64,000 bases of DNA from Nocardiopsis ansamitocini (GTDB lineage: Bacteria; Actinomycetota; Actinomycetes; Streptosporangiales; Streptosporangiaceae). Positions 34,386-43,488 of the stretch are shown here, in pieces. Every line of letters begins with the position of its first letter. Position 1 is the first letter of the stretch. The notes under the pieces are model-generated. The model made no database searches. It saw nothing but the letters and a program-made list of their open reading frames with translations, and was not told the origin of the DNA. The position numbers and the translations under genes are program-made. The stretch spans positions 62,001-126,000 of the forward strand of contig NZ_BSQG01000002.1 in assembly GCF_030268225.1 (NCBI RefSeq). Reading direction: 5' to 3'.

Positions 34386-35486
34386 CTACTCGGCGAAGAC
34401 CGGGTCGGCGGGCATGCGGCTCGACTCGTTCGGCACGGGGGTGGCATAGGTGTAGTCGAACAGCGTGGACACCTCGGGGTGCGGGCTGTTCTCGGCGAAG
34501 TCCGCGGCGTCGGTGACCTCTTCGCGCACCGACTCGGCGATTTCCTGCTTGAGCTCGTCGGTGAGGATTCCGGCCTCGGTGAGACGCGTCTCGAAGGCGG
34601 CCAGCGGGTCGTTGGCCTTGGCCTCCTCACTCTGCTCGGAGGTCCGGTACTTGGCCGGGTCCACGACGGAGTGCCCCTTCAACCGGTAGCTCACGGCCTC
34701 CAGGAGGAAGGGCTGCTGTTCGGCGCGGGCGCGCTCGACGAGGTCGGCCGCTGCGTTGCGCACGGCCAGTACATCCTGGCCGTCTACGCGCACGCCTTCC
34801 ATCCGGTAGGCGGAACCCCGCTTGTAAAGATCGGGCTCGGCGGACGACTTCTCGACGGTGGTGCCCATGCCGGTGAAGTTGTTGATCACCACGAAGACGA
34901 CCGGAAGGTTCCACAGCGCGGCGATGTTCAGCGACTCGTGGAACGCACCGATGTTGGTGGTGCCGTCGCCCATCTGACACATGACGACCTCGTCGCCGCC
35001 GCGGTAGGACACCGCGAGGGCAGCGCCGATGGCAAGGGGGAGCTGACCGCCCACGATGCCGTAGCCGCCGAGGAGGCGGGCTTCGGTGTCGAACATGTGC
35101 ATCGACCCGCCCCAGCCCTTGGAGACGCCGGTGGAGCGACCGTACAGCTCGGCCATGACGCGGCGCGGGTGGATGCCCTTGCCCAGCGCGTATCCGTGCT
35201 CGCGGTAGTTGGTGAAGAGGTAGTCGCGCTCCTGCAGCGCCGTCATGAGGCCGACGACGGTTGCTTCCTCGCCGAGGTTCAGGTGGCAGTAGCCGCCGAT
35301 GCGGGCCTGCGTGTACGCCTGAGCGGTGCGCTCCTCGAAACGACGGATCAGCAGCATCTGCCGGTAGTAGTCCAGCAGCGTCTTGGGCTGCTCGTCGGCG
35401 ATGTCGGGCGTGCTGTCCTTCCGGGTGCGTCGGCGGCTGCCGGTCCTGGCAGTGCCGCCGCCCTTCGGCTTGGCCGTGTCAGCCAT
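34386..35486 (-). CDS. pyruvate dehydrogenase-type E1 alpha subunit
   Basis: The 366-residue subunit has the thiamine-diphosphate motif GDGTTNIGAFHESLNIAALW ending with NN (VVINNFTG). The phosphorylation-loop region YRLKGHSVVDPAKYR lies near residue 275. A Lys/Arg-rich, low-complexity N-terminal tail of about 30 residues precedes the domain. It is the promoter-proximal gene of the operon. The promoter and an overlapping palindrome lie 164-192 bases upstream, on the far side from the GntR gene's stop. Confidence 0.92.
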   Translation of the reverse strand: MADTAKPKGGGTARTGSRRRTRKDSTPDIADEQPKTLLDYYRQMLLIRRFEERTAQAYTQARIGGYCHLNLGEEATVVGLMTALQERDYLFTNYREHGYALGKGIHPRRVMAELYGRSTGVSKGWGGSMHMFDTEARLLGGYGIVGGQLPLAIGAALAVSYRGGDEVVMCQMGDGTTNIGAFHESLNIAALWNLPVVFVVINNFTGMGTTVEKSSAEPDLYKRGSAYRMEGVRVDGQDVLAVRNAAADLVERARAEQQPFLLEAVSYRLKGHSVVDPAKYRTSEQSEEAKANDPLAAFETRLTEAGILTDELKQEIAESVREEVTDAADFAENSPHPEVSTLFDYTYATPVPNESSRMPADPVFAE

Positions 35487-35649
35487 GTCGGTGCCTTTCT
35501 ACGTGCGGGATCGGCCCCGACCGGGTGGGTGACCCGAGGAGGCCGCGGCCGTGCCGCGCGATCACGCGTATGGTCACGGCCTGCTCGCCAACGCCGGACT
35601 CAACGGCGGACGCGAGAGTGGCTGTTCTGGTGTGAGGTTCGTCGCGCAC

Positions 35650-35678
35650 ACTCTACGTACTGATCGATGATCGATCAA
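35650..35678 (-). promoter_or_regulatory. promoter of the dehydrogenase operon with overlapping operator
   Basis: On the minus strand TTGATC (35678-35673), a 17-base spacer and TAGAGT (35655-35650) form a good sigma-70-type promoter. TGATCGATGATCGATCA (35661-35677) is a perfect palindrome around one central base and covers the -35 and most of the spacer. That layout suits repression, and the adjacent FadR-type GntR protein is the obvious candidate. Confidence 0.68.
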
Positions 35679-35756
35679 TACGACTTTACGGCAGATGCTC
35701 CACTTTTCTCACATACCGGGGCGAACCACTGGCCGGTTTCTCCGGAGGCGTACGAC

Positions 35757-36434
35757 TCAGCCCACGGCGTCGCGGGACTTCAGCGCCGCTTCCACGTAGT
35801 TGAGCACGTGGTCGCTGAGCATCTGGCCTACCCCGGGATCGCGGTCGCGAAAAGCCCGGGTGATCTGGTGGTGATCGGCGGCCTTGGCGTGCAGTTCCAT
35901 GTTGAGCCAGCGAACCGACAGCGCCGTCCAGACCTCCACGCCCAGCGATTCCCACGTGTGCAGGAGAACGCTGTTGTCGGCGGCGCGCACGATTTCGCGG
36001 TGGAAGTCGACGCTGTGCTTGATCTCTTCCTCGACGTCCCCGGCGGCGGTGGCGCGTCGCAGTGCCTCGACCTCGCGTTCGAGAGGACGAATGTCTTCGG
36101 CCAGCCTCGGGGCGGCCAGTTGGGCGGCGACGAGTTCGAGACCGGCCCGCACCGGATAGATCTCCGCCATGTCCGCGGCTCCGAAGTCGCGCACTCGGGC
36201 GCCCTTGTTCGGAACCGACTCGATGAGCCGCAGGGTCTCCAGCTCCCGAAGAGCCTCGCGCACCGGCGCCTGGCTGACGTTGAGCTCGGCGGCCACGCGT
36301 CGTTCGACGATCCGCTCGCCCGGTTGCCATCGGCCCGACAACAGGCCGTCGACCAGAACACGCCGGATCTGCTCCCGCAGGGGGTTGCGGGCTAGCCGAG
36401 AGGCGTCTTCCGGGCTCTCAGAAAGCTCGACCAT
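35757..36434 (-). CDS. GntR family regulator, FadR/FCD type
   Basis: The 225-residue protein has a winged helix (VDGLLSGRWQPGERIVERRV...VSQAPVREALRELETLRLIE) at residues 20-85. An all-helical FCD domain has the metal-site pattern of Asp and His (DFHREIVRAADN, MLSDHVLNYVEAAL). Such regulators sense small carboxylic acids. ATG at 36434 has GAAAGG 8 bases upstream. It lies directly upstream of, and codirectional with, the pyruvate dehydrogenase-type operon and probably controls it. Confidence 0.88.
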   Translation of the reverse strand: MVELSESPEDASRLARNPLREQIRRVLVDGLLSGRWQPGERIVERRVAAELNVSQAPVREALRELETLRLIESVPNKGARVRDFGAADMAEIYPVRAGLELVAAQLAAPRLAEDIRPLEREVEALRRATAAGDVEEEIKHSVDFHREIVRAADNSVLLHTWESLGVEVWTALSVRWLNMELHAKAADHHQITRAFRDRDPGVGQMLSDHVLNYVEAALKSRDAVG

Positions 36435-36976
36435 CAATGGCCTTTCTCTTCTGGGGACGACAGCGGGCTGAGGGCTTCTTGAAGAGTGCCACACCGGGTC
36501 GGCGCCCCGGTCCGATGATCCCCTGAGTCGCCTCTCAAGAGCTCCGTTTGCTCACGGAACGCTCACACCTGTGTCTCAACTGGTTCTGTGGGGGTTTCCC
36601 GGGGCCCGAGCATGGGAGAAGCGCGAGGTAGGACGATCGTAATCAATAGGTACCCGAGACGCTTGACCAAGCAGGGCGGTATGCTCATCTGTCGGAAATG
36701 TTCTGGTACTCCGAATGTGCCGATGGAACCGCTGACCCGGGAACGGCCGTCGCAGTCATGGAAGTGGTCCGTGTATGCGCTGCCCGAAAGGCGCGCGGAT
36801 TACCGGAGCAGTGCCACCAAGCGGCCGGTCCCCCGACCGGTCCATGCGGGCGTGAAGCATAGGGCGCGTCCGCATATCCCGATCCCGAAGACCGACGTCC
36901 AGCGGCGAGCCCATCCCCTTCGCATACCCCCGTGCCGCAGGCCAGCCCACACTCGTGAGACAGCACTGAGCACAAA
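36435..36976. other. gap of about 540 bases without a supported gene
   Basis: It should hold the promoter of the GntR gene. A plus-strand reading frame at 36588-36980 has no homology I recognise, atypical composition and no ribosome site, so I do not call it. Confidence 0.4.
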
Positions 36977-37846
36977 ATGACGCCTATATCGCGGATACGG
37001 CCCGAGTCATATCGCCGGGTCGAGAATCCGATCTTTGACCCCCATCACGACCACAGGTCAGTCACTGTGGCCAGAGTCGAGCGCCCACTGGGTGCCCGCA
37101 TCGCCCCCTGGATGCCGAAGAAGATCACCTGGCCCAGCGCGAGTGAGATCGCGTGGGGACTGGCCTCGGACAAGGTGGCGATCCTGCTCGCGGTCGCACT
37201 GGTCACCATGACCGTGCTCTCTGCGGGCGCGCTGCACCCCATCGACAACTTCATCAACACGATGCCGCGCCCGTTCTGGGACGACATCAGGCTTTTCCTC
37301 ATCCTATGGCCAGATACGGTCGCTTCGCGAGCTGTGGCGCTGCCTGTCCTCGCCGTGGTCTCGTTGCACCTGGCCTACTGGCACCGCTCCTGGCGCCCGG
37401 TCGTACTCGCCACCGGCGGCGTGTTCGGGATGGTCTGCCTGGTCGCCACGATGAAGCTGATCCTGCGTCGATCGCACCCGCGTACCCTCGACCCGTCCTT
37501 CTTCACCGACGGGGGAGTCTCCTTCCCCTCCGGGCACGGCGCCAACGCCATCCTGATCTACGGCCTCGTGCTGTTCATGATCGTGCGCTACCGGGCGGTG
37601 CGGCCGCACATCGTGCGCCGCCTCGCCTACTGCATCGCCGCTATCGCCATTCTGCAGTCGGTGGTATCCGCCTACCTGCACTTCCATTGGTTCACCGACC
37701 TCGTCACCGGCATGATCGCCGGCGCTTTCGCGCTGCGTCTGGTCATGAAGCTCGACGAGATGATTCCCGCTGGACGCACGGCCAACTGGTGGCCCTTCTA
37801 CGGCCGTTCCCATCGCCGGCCCGGCGAGATCTCCGCCACGGGGTAG
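36977..37846 (+). CDS. PAP2 superfamily phosphatase, membrane-bound
   Basis: The 289-residue protein has about six transmembrane segments and the PAP2 motifs. KLILRRSHPR is the first (with His where Arg is usual), SFPSGHGAN is the second, and HFHWFTDLVTG holds the third-motif histidine and aspartate. The family dephosphorylates lipid phosphates such as undecaprenyl pyrophosphate or phosphatidic acid at the outer membrane face. ATG at 36977 is uncertain; GTG 37067 or ATG 37112 would remove a basic leader. It appears monocistronic. Confidence 0.84.
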   Translation: MTPISRIRPESYRRVENPIFDPHHDHRSVTVARVERPLGARIAPWMPKKITWPSASEIAWGLASDKVAILLAVALVTMTVLSAGALHPIDNFINTMPRPFWDDIRLFLILWPDTVASRAVALPVLAVVSLHLAYWHRSWRPVVLATGGVFGMVCLVATMKLILRRSHPRTLDPSFFTDGGVSFPSGHGANAILIYGLVLFMIVRYRAVRPHIVRRLAYCIAAIAILQSVVSAYLHFHWFTDLVTGMIAGAFALRLVMKLDEMIPAGRTANWWPFYGRSHRRPGEISATG

Positions 37847-38428
37847 CCCGTTCGGTCGAACGGCACCGGGTGGGGCACGCGCGACAGTCGTGTCCCGCCC
37901 AGGTGTCCTTCGTGTGACCGGATCTGACCGCGTCCGGCCGGTGCCGACCAGTATCCCGCGACCCTGTTGGGGGACGGACGGCCACGTCGGCGGACGAGGG
38001 ACGGGTCCTGCGCGTCTCGCCCTCCCCGGTCGGTGGGCTGTCCACCGATTGTCCGAATTTCCGGTCGGAGATTATCCCACTGTTCCGGACAGTGGTGGGA
38101 AAACTACAAACCTTCCCGGGTGGAGGCCGTTTTTCGGAAACGCACATATCCCTGCATGTCACGGGATTAGGCGTGGAAATTTTTTATCGGGCCGCTCTCG
38201 CGGCCCGATTTTTGTCGCGGATTGTGCGGCAAGACAAGAGTGATTTTGTCGAGAGGATTGACCACAAGTCCTACGCAGTAAGGGTTTTCGCACGTCCAGG
38301 GCATTGGCCTCAGGAGGCCCTGTCCAGCTCTGGCCGTATCGGCTTCAAAGCAAGACACAGGGGGTACCCGCAGAGCGACAATGACATCGGGCGCAGATGA
38401 ATTCAGGGCCCGGGAGGGAAGTACAAGA
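37847..38428. other. gap of about 580 bases with structured elements
   Basis: No gene is supported. It contains AT-richer DNA at about 38050-38180, a terminator at 38186-38214, and an inverted GGCCTCAGGAGGCC at 38309-38322. An uncalled short RNA ending at the terminator is possible. Confidence 0.35.
38186..38214 (+). terminator. intrinsic terminator in the PAP2-Lrp gap
   Basis: A perfect 10-bp stem (38186-38195 with 38200-38209), a TCTC loop and a run of T's follow each other. It is 340 bases past the PAP2 stop, so it may end a separate short transcript. Confidence 0.75.
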
Positions 38429-39349
38429 GTGGGACTCGACCAGACCGATCTGGAGATCGTCCGGCAGTTGGAGCTCGATGGCCGATTGCCGTTTGAAGGG
38501 CTGGCCAGCCGTGTGGGATTGTCCCGCGCGGCCGTCCGGTTGCGCGTGCGCAGACTGGTCGACTCCGGGGCGATCCGGTTGGTCGGGGTCGTGCATCCGA
38601 GGGTTCGCGGTATGACGGCGCACGCGCATCTGTCCATCGATGTCGACTCCGATGTCGCACCGGTCGCCGAGGCGGTGGCTGATCTCCCCGAGACAGCCCT
38701 GGTGAACATGACGGCGGGGCGGTTCCCGCTGGCCGCCGAGCTGCACGGACGTAGTCTGCGCGAGCTCGGCGAGGCAGTGGAGCGGGTGCGCGCGCTTCCC
38801 GGGATCGTCGATGTCGACACAGCGATCTACACCGACATCCTCAAGGATCCGCAGCTGCCCGACCCCGCCCCGCCGGGGCTCGACCTCGACCTGCTCGACC
38901 ACCGGGTTCTGGAGCTGCTGGAGCGCGACGGCCGGCTGTCGTTCGCGGACCTGGCCGCCGAAGTCGAATTGTCAGCGGGGGCGGTGCGCAGCAGGGTGCT
39001 GCGCCTACTGGAGACCTCGGCGATCCGGGTCACCGCGCTGGTCGACCCCGGTGCGGTCGGGCTGGCCAGTCTCGGTGGATTCGCGCTGCGCCTGTCCCGA
39101 TCCGCGCCCCAGGCGATCGCTGAGCTCGCTTCCTGGGAGCAGACCCGTTTCCTGGCCCGTTGTGTGGGGCGGGCGGACCTCCTCGGCACGGTGGCGGCGG
39201 AGTCCACGTCGGGACTTCACCTGCTCTACGAGCGGTTGCGGGCGCTCCCCGGGGTAAGAGTCACCGAGACGTGGGTGCACATGAGTTCGGTCCGGGACAG
39301 ATATGCCAACCGCGATACTTCTAGAGCGCTCTCCGGCGTTTTAGATTGA
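38429..39349 (+). CDS. Lrp/AsnC family regulator with two HTH units
   Basis: The 306-residue protein is about twice the usual Lrp length. It has two AsnC-type helix-turn-helix units, at about residues 4-50 (LDQTDLEIVRQLELDGRLPF) and 149-197 (LDHRVLELLERDGRLSFADL). Each is followed by an alpha/beta effector region. This tandem form is common in actinomycetes. GTG at 38429 has GGGAGGGAAG 8 bases upstream; an ATG 16 codons earlier lacks a site. Targets are unknown. Confidence 0.86.
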   Translation: MGLDQTDLEIVRQLELDGRLPFEGLASRVGLSRAAVRLRVRRLVDSGAIRLVGVVHPRVRGMTAHAHLSIDVDSDVAPVAEAVADLPETALVNMTAGRFPLAAELHGRSLRELGEAVERVRALPGIVDVDTAIYTDILKDPQLPDPAPPGLDLDLLDHRVLELLERDGRLSFADLAAEVELSAGAVRSRVLRLLETSAIRVTALVDPGAVGLASLGGFALRLSRSAPQAIAELASWEQTRFLARCVGRADLLGTVAAESTSGLHLLYERLRALPGVRVTETWVHMSSVRDRYANRDTSRALSGVLD

Positions 39350-39389
39350 GCGTGCACCACATCCCGCCCACACCTTTGAGAGGTGCGAA

Positions 39390-39620
39390 TTGTCGATTCT
39401 CCAGCCGGGCCTGAAGCGGGTTCGGCTCCGTGTCCCCGCCGACTCCTCGTTCGATGCAGTCCGTGACCTCGACGGTACCTTCGCCGAGGTCCCCGATGTC
39501 CGGGACAAGTACCGCTACCTCCGGGACGGGGTGTCCGTCGATTTCGAGGCCACTGATGAGACCGTTCTCGACGGCGATGCCTCGCTCCCGGTGTTCGAGG
39601 CTGCCCGAATCAACGCCTGA
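39390..39620 (+). CDS. small acidic protein of unknown function
   Basis: The 76-residue product (SILQPGLKRVRLRVPADSSF near its start) uses a TTG start with GAGAGGTG 5 bases upstream. It lies 40 bases after the Lrp gene, so it is probably cotranscribed. Composition is Asp/Val-rich with no signal peptide or membrane segment. I do not recognise it. Confidence 0.5.
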   Translation: MSILQPGLKRVRLRVPADSSFDAVRDLDGTFAEVPDVRDKYRYLRDGVSVDFEATDETVLDGDASLPVFEAARINA

Positions 39621-39706
39621 TCTGCCGGCCCTCCTCAGCCGAACATGACGGCACGGTGGCAACGCCGCCGGGCCGTCCTGGGTGCCGCCGCACGGGCGTC
39701 TGCCGA

Positions 39707-40348
39707 TCAGTGCGCCTCGTCGGCGGCACGCGGGGGGCGAGGAACAGCCAGCGCGGTCGCCACCGTATCGGCCAGGCGGTCCAGATAGCTCTTGGTGACG
39801 GGTTCGCGCAGTACGGCGATGTGCCAGTAGAGGGGGCCGAGCGCAAGGTCGAGCGCCATGCCCGCGTCGGTCGCGGGCCCAACCTCCCCCCGCGTCACCG
39901 CGGCCGCCACGATTGCCTCGCCCAGGCCGCGTTGCGTGTCGCGCAGTGCACGCTCCAGCGTCCGGGCGATGTCGGGGGTACGGGCCGCCTCGGCGAGCAG
40001 GTCGGGGACGATCTGTCCTGCCAATGGGTGGCGCAGCGCCCGTGCCGCGATGTCCAGGATCATCCGTACGTCGCCGCGCAGCGATCCGGTGTCCGGGGCG
40101 GGCACGTCGTATCCGACCACGTCCGACACCACGTCGATGACCATCTGTAGTTTCGAGGGCCAGCGTCGGTAGACCGCTGTCTTTCCCACTCCCGCGCGCC
40201 GGGCAACGGCCTCGATCGACATGCGCCCGTAACCGACCGCCGCCAGTTCGTCGAACACGGCTGCGCGGATGGCCTCGGTCACGTCTTCCTGAAGGACGGC
40301 TGCCCCGGTCGGCGTACGTCGGGTCCGGGGGCGCTCCGCTGATGGCAT
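39707..40348 (-). CDS. TetR family transcriptional regulator
   Basis: The 213-residue repressor-type protein has the TetR helix-turn-helix MSIEAVARRAGVGKTAVYRRW at about residues 43-63, split here only for description. A helical ligand domain follows, with YWHIAVLREPVTKSYLDRL near the end. It is divergent from the ABC exporter genes. Two 22-bp direct repeats in the shared gap are its likely operators. Confidence 0.9.
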   Translation of the reverse strand: MPSAERPRTRRTPTGAAVLQEDVTEAIRAAVFDELAAVGYGRMSIEAVARRAGVGKTAVYRRWPSKLQMVIDVVSDVVGYDVPAPDTGSLRGDVRMILDIAARALRHPLAGQIVPDLLAEAARTPDIARTLERALRDTQRGLGEAIVAAAVTRGEVGPATDAGMALDLALGPLYWHIAVLREPVTKSYLDRLADTVATALAVPRPPRAADEAH

Positions 40349-40367
40349 GCGATCAGTCTAATTGGAC

Positions 40368-40436
40368 GACGAAACGGTTGCGTTCCGTCCTGTGGGAGCC
40401 TAAGCTCACGAAGCGACGAAACGGTTGCGTTGCGTC
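40368..40436. promoter_or_regulatory. two direct copies of a 22-bp operator-like sequence
   Basis: Positions 40368-40389 and 40415-40436 share GACGAAACGGTTGCGTT, then CCGTC or GCGTC, 47 bases apart. Each copy is an imperfect palindrome (AACG and CGTT half-sites). They lie between the divergent TetR and exporter genes, as expected for TetR autorepression and control of the exporter. Confidence 0.7.
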
Positions 40437-40517
40437 GTTGTGTCGGATGGGGCGGAGCGACTCGGTTCGACCGGAACCGCGCCGTACGCCCTCGTGTGAC
40501 CAGGGAAGCGACTTCGA

Positions 40518-41423
40518 GTGAGCAGAGACGTCATACCGCGCCACGGAGCGCTCGATCCCGAGGTCGGCGCCGCCGAGCTTGCAGCTCGGTACGGATTGGG
40601 CGTGAGCGGCGCCCGCCCTTCGCCGGTGGAGTACACCCGGCGACTGTGGGGACGCCGCCACTTCATCGCCGCGTTCGCCCGGGCCCGCGGTGACGGACAG
40701 TACAGCCGGGCCCATCTCGGCCGACTCTGGCAGGTGATGACCCCCCTGCTCAACGCCGCTGTCTACTACCTCATCTTCGGTCTGCTCATCGGAACCCGGG
40801 ACGGCGTTCCCGACTTCATCCCGTTCCTGGTCACCGGCGTTTTCGTATTCGCCTTCACCCAGTCCTCGGTGCTCAGCGGGGTGCGGGCCGTCTCGGGGAA
40901 CCTCGGGCTGGTGCGGGCCCTGCACTTCCCCCGGGCCGTGCTACCGGTCGCGCTCACGCTGGCCCAACTGCGTCAGATGCTGGTGTCGATGGCCGTGCTG
41001 GTGGTCATCGTGCTGCTGGCGGGGCAGGTGCCGACCTGGTCCTGGTTGCTGGTGGTTCCGGTGCTCCTGGCGCAGTCGGTGTTCAATGCCGGTCTGGCCC
41101 TGGTCGCGGCCCGCCTCGGAAGCGCGGTGAGCGATCTCGCCCAGCTCCTGCCGTTCGTCCTGCGCACGTGGATGTACGCCTCGGGCGTGATGTACAGCAT
41201 CGGCAACCTCACCGCGGACGCACCCCTGCCGGTCCGCGTGCTGCTCGACCTCAATCCGGCCGCCGTCTACATCGATTTGACGCGCTTCGCCCTCATCGAC
41301 AGTTTCACCGCTGCCCAATTGCCGCCCTACGCCTGGGGTGTGGCTGTGGCCTGGGCATTTGTTCTCGGGGTCGGTGGGTTCGGGTATTTCTGGCAGGCGG
41401 AAGGACGGTACGGCCGTGACTGA
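40518..41423 (+). CDS. ABC-2 type permease of a polysaccharide/teichoic acid exporter (TagG-like)
   Basis: The 301-residue protein has six transmembrane helices in the C-terminal two thirds, after a cytosolic amphipathic region (QYSRAHLGRLWQVMTPLLNA) characteristic of TagG/Wzm permeases. The pair exports cell-wall glycopolymers across the membrane. GTG at 40518 starts MSRDVIPRHGAL. Its stop overlaps the ATPase gene by 8 bases. It is divergent from, and probably repressed by, the TetR protein. Confidence 0.87.
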   Translation: MSRDVIPRHGALDPEVGAAELAARYGLGVSGARPSPVEYTRRLWGRRHFIAAFARARGDGQYSRAHLGRLWQVMTPLLNAAVYYLIFGLLIGTRDGVPDFIPFLVTGVFVFAFTQSSVLSGVRAVSGNLGLVRALHFPRAVLPVALTLAQLRQMLVSMAVLVVIVLLAGQVPTWSWLLVVPVLLAQSVFNAGLALVAARLGSAVSDLAQLLPFVLRTWMYASGVMYSIGNLTADAPLPVRVLLDLNPAAVYIDLTRFALIDSFTAAQLPPYAWGVAVAWAFVLGVGGFGYFWQAEGRYGRD

Positions 41424-42228
41424 ACGAAGCGGCACGGTGGTGGGGCCTCGGCCCCCCACGGTCATCGTGGACGACCTGCACGTGGTCTACCGGGTGCGGG
41501 GCGCCGGCCGGACCAAGGAGGTCAAGGGCGGTGCGACGGCGGCGTTGGCGCGCATGATCTCCCCGAGGCGTCTGGCGGGTGAGCGCCGGGTCCACGCGGT
41601 CAAAGGCGTCGGTTTCGTCGCCCGGCGCGGGGAGACCATCGGTCTCATCGGTTCCAATGGTTCGGGCAAGTCCACCCTGCTGCGGGCCATCGCCGGTCTG
41701 TTGCCGGCCGAGAGCGGCGCCGTCTACTCCGACGGCCAACCCGCCCTGCTCGGAGTCAACGCGGCGCTGATGAACGATCTGAGCGGCGAACGCAACGTCG
41801 TCCTGGGCTGCCTGGCAATGGGGTTGTCCCCGCGGGAAGTGCGGGAGCGCTACGACGAGATCGTCGAGTTCTCCGGAATCAACGACAAGGGCGACTTCAT
41901 CTCGTTGCCGATGCGTGCCTACTCGTCGGGGATGGCCGCCCGCCTGCGCTTCGCGATCGCCTCGGCCGTCAACCACGACGTCCTGATGATCGACGAGGCC
42001 CTGGCCACCGGTGACCGCGCCTTCCGCAAGCGCTCGGAGGCCCGGATCCGCGAACTCCGTGCCGAGGCGGGCACGGTTTTTCTGGTCAGCCACAGCCTCA
42101 CGTCCATCAGGGACACCTGCGCCCGCACCCTGTGGCTCGAAAACGGGGAACTGGTCATGGACGGCCCCACCGACGAGGTGGTCCGCGCCTATGAGGACAG
42201 TGCCGGACGGCGATCCTCGGCGCCGTGA
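41416..42228 (+). CDS. ABC transporter ATP-binding protein (TagH-like)
   Basis: The 270-residue ATPase has Walker A GSNGSGKST near residue 79. The signature is YSSGMAAR, the form typical of TagH/Wzt exporters; Walker B is VLMIDEALATGD and the H-loop is VSHS. There is no C-terminal sugar-binding extension, so the substrate is probably not recognised by a Wzt-type domain. GTG at 41416 overlaps the permease stop. Confidence 0.9.
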   Translation: MTERSGTVVGPRPPTVIVDDLHVVYRVRGAGRTKEVKGGATAALARMISPRRLAGERRVHAVKGVGFVARRGETIGLIGSNGSGKSTLLRAIAGLLPAESGAVYSDGQPALLGVNAALMNDLSGERNVVLGCLAMGLSPREVRERYDEIVEFSGINDKGDFISLPMRAYSSGMAARLRFAIASAVNHDVLMIDEALATGDRAFRKRSEARIRELRAEAGTVFLVSHSLTSIRDTCARTLWLENGELVMDGPTDEVVRAYEDSAGRRSSAP

Positions 42229-42359
42229 CCCGCGCTTATGGTGCCCCGGTCGGTCGGTGAAGCGGAGAAGAAGCCGATTCCAAGCCGTAGCGAAGCGCCG
42301 TCTGAGACGGTTCTCCGGTATGCCGCACGAGGCGGTGTCACGAGAAGACTCGGACGGTC

Positions 42360-42782
42360 ATGAGGATTCTGAAGCAGGCAGCAGCGGCGGTTCTGGTGGC
42401 GGGTGCGGCTGCGGCCGGAACCATCGCGGCCGCGGCACCCGCGGCGGCGGCGACCTACAACAACGAGTGCGGAGCCGGGTACGCCGTTGTCAACTCGGCG
42501 AACATCGGAAGCACCGGAACGGTGTTCCTCACCTACAACAGTTCGACCAAGAGGAACTGTGCCATCACCAAGCGCAACACCGCTGGTTCGACCGTGCTGA
42601 TCGAGGTTGGCCTCTCGGTCAGCCCCAAGGGCAACCACTGGGACGCCTTTGAGGGCGGCCAGTTCACCAGCTACGCGGGCCCGATCTACCTGTCCGCCGC
42701 CGGCAGGTGCGTCGACTGGGGCGGGCGGATCAACAACCCGAACGGTTCATGGACGGGCAAGAACGGCACCAACTGCGGCTGA
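42360..42782 (+). CDS. spore-associated protein A (SapA) homologue, secreted
   Basis: The 140-residue protein has an Ala-rich signal peptide (about residues 1-31). The mature domain has four cysteines: ECGAGY, RNCAIT, GRCVDW and the final NCG. The sequence GTVFLTYNSSTKRNC and FTSYAGPIYLSAAGRCVDWG match the Streptomyces SapA family, known from spore surfaces, with no known activity. It stands alone 131 bases after the ABC exporter and is likely developmentally regulated. Confidence 0.82.
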   Translation: MRILKQAAAAVLVAGAAAAGTIAAAAPAAAATYNNECGAGYAVVNSANIGSTGTVFLTYNSSTKRNCAITKRNTAGSTVLIEVGLSVSPKGNHWDAFEGGQFTSYAGPIYLSAAGRCVDWGGRINNPNGSWTGKNGTNCG

Positions 42783-43083
42783 CCCCGGCGCGCGTTCCGG
42801 TCGGTGCGCGGAGCACCGGCCGGAACACTTCTTCCCCGGCGCCCGCAAACGCCGGTTCCCATACCGGGGGAGTCCGCCCGCCCAGGCCGTTCACGACGGC
42901 CCGCACCGTGGCACCGCCCCGGTTTCCGGTGCGGGTGAGGCGGTCCAGCCACTCGTCGGGCAGTGTGCGCTCGGCACGGGTGAGCGCGGCCCCTTCGTCG
43001 GGAGGAACCGCCTTGAGCGCGACCGCGCGGGTGGCAGCCGTGTCCTTCCCGCCGTCGGCCAGTCGCCTCCGCAGCGGCAAGGG
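42783..43083. other. gap after the SapA gene, no supported gene
   Basis: A minus-strand reading frame here contains ALKAVPPDEGAALTRAERTL, which looks protein-like but matches nothing I can name. It may be another remnant. Confidence 0.3.
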
Positions 43084-43430
43084 GCGATCATCGACTTCTC
43101 CACTTCGGTCGCCAAGCCGGCCCTGCCCGACTCTGTCTCTTGCGCGGCCGCCGAAAGCGCGGTCGACGCGATCAGCCCCGTACTCGCCGAAGTACTGCGC
43201 GGCCGCGACATCACCGTCGACGTCGCAGCCCCCGGGCCTACCGCGGCGGCCCTGTCGGACGGAGAAGACGAGGCGACCGTCGAGCGCGCGGCGAAACCGG
43301 ACCCGCTTGAACGGCCGGGGCCCAGGGCGGCACCGTCGAGGCAGGCCCTTCTCGGCCGGTCCCGGACGGTGGGCCAACGGTCAGACCCCCTACGCCGACG
43401 GCGACGTCGCCCAGGGATTCGGTGCGGGCC
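43084..43430 (+). pseudogene. remnant of a short-chain dehydrogenase/reductase gene
   Basis: IIDFSTSVAKPALPDSVSCA then AESAVDAISPVLAEVLRGRD and ITVDVAAPGPTAAAL reproduce the C-terminal half of an SDR. The catalytic Tyr and Lys of YxxxK are replaced (Cys and Glu). After about 43330 the match continues in another frame as SAGPGRWANGQTPYADGDVA, the usual SDR end. The Rossmann N-terminus is missing. Substitutions, frameshift and truncation make it non-functional. Confidence 0.8.
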
Positions 43431-43488
43431 CGCAAGGGGGCGGGAGTGATGGAGGCGCGGCCCGGTCGGCTAAGCGGACCGCGGCGCG

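Noticed and set aside
36588-36980. 130-codon plus-strand frame upstream of PAP2
   Set aside because: No ribosome site, odd composition, no homology I recognise.
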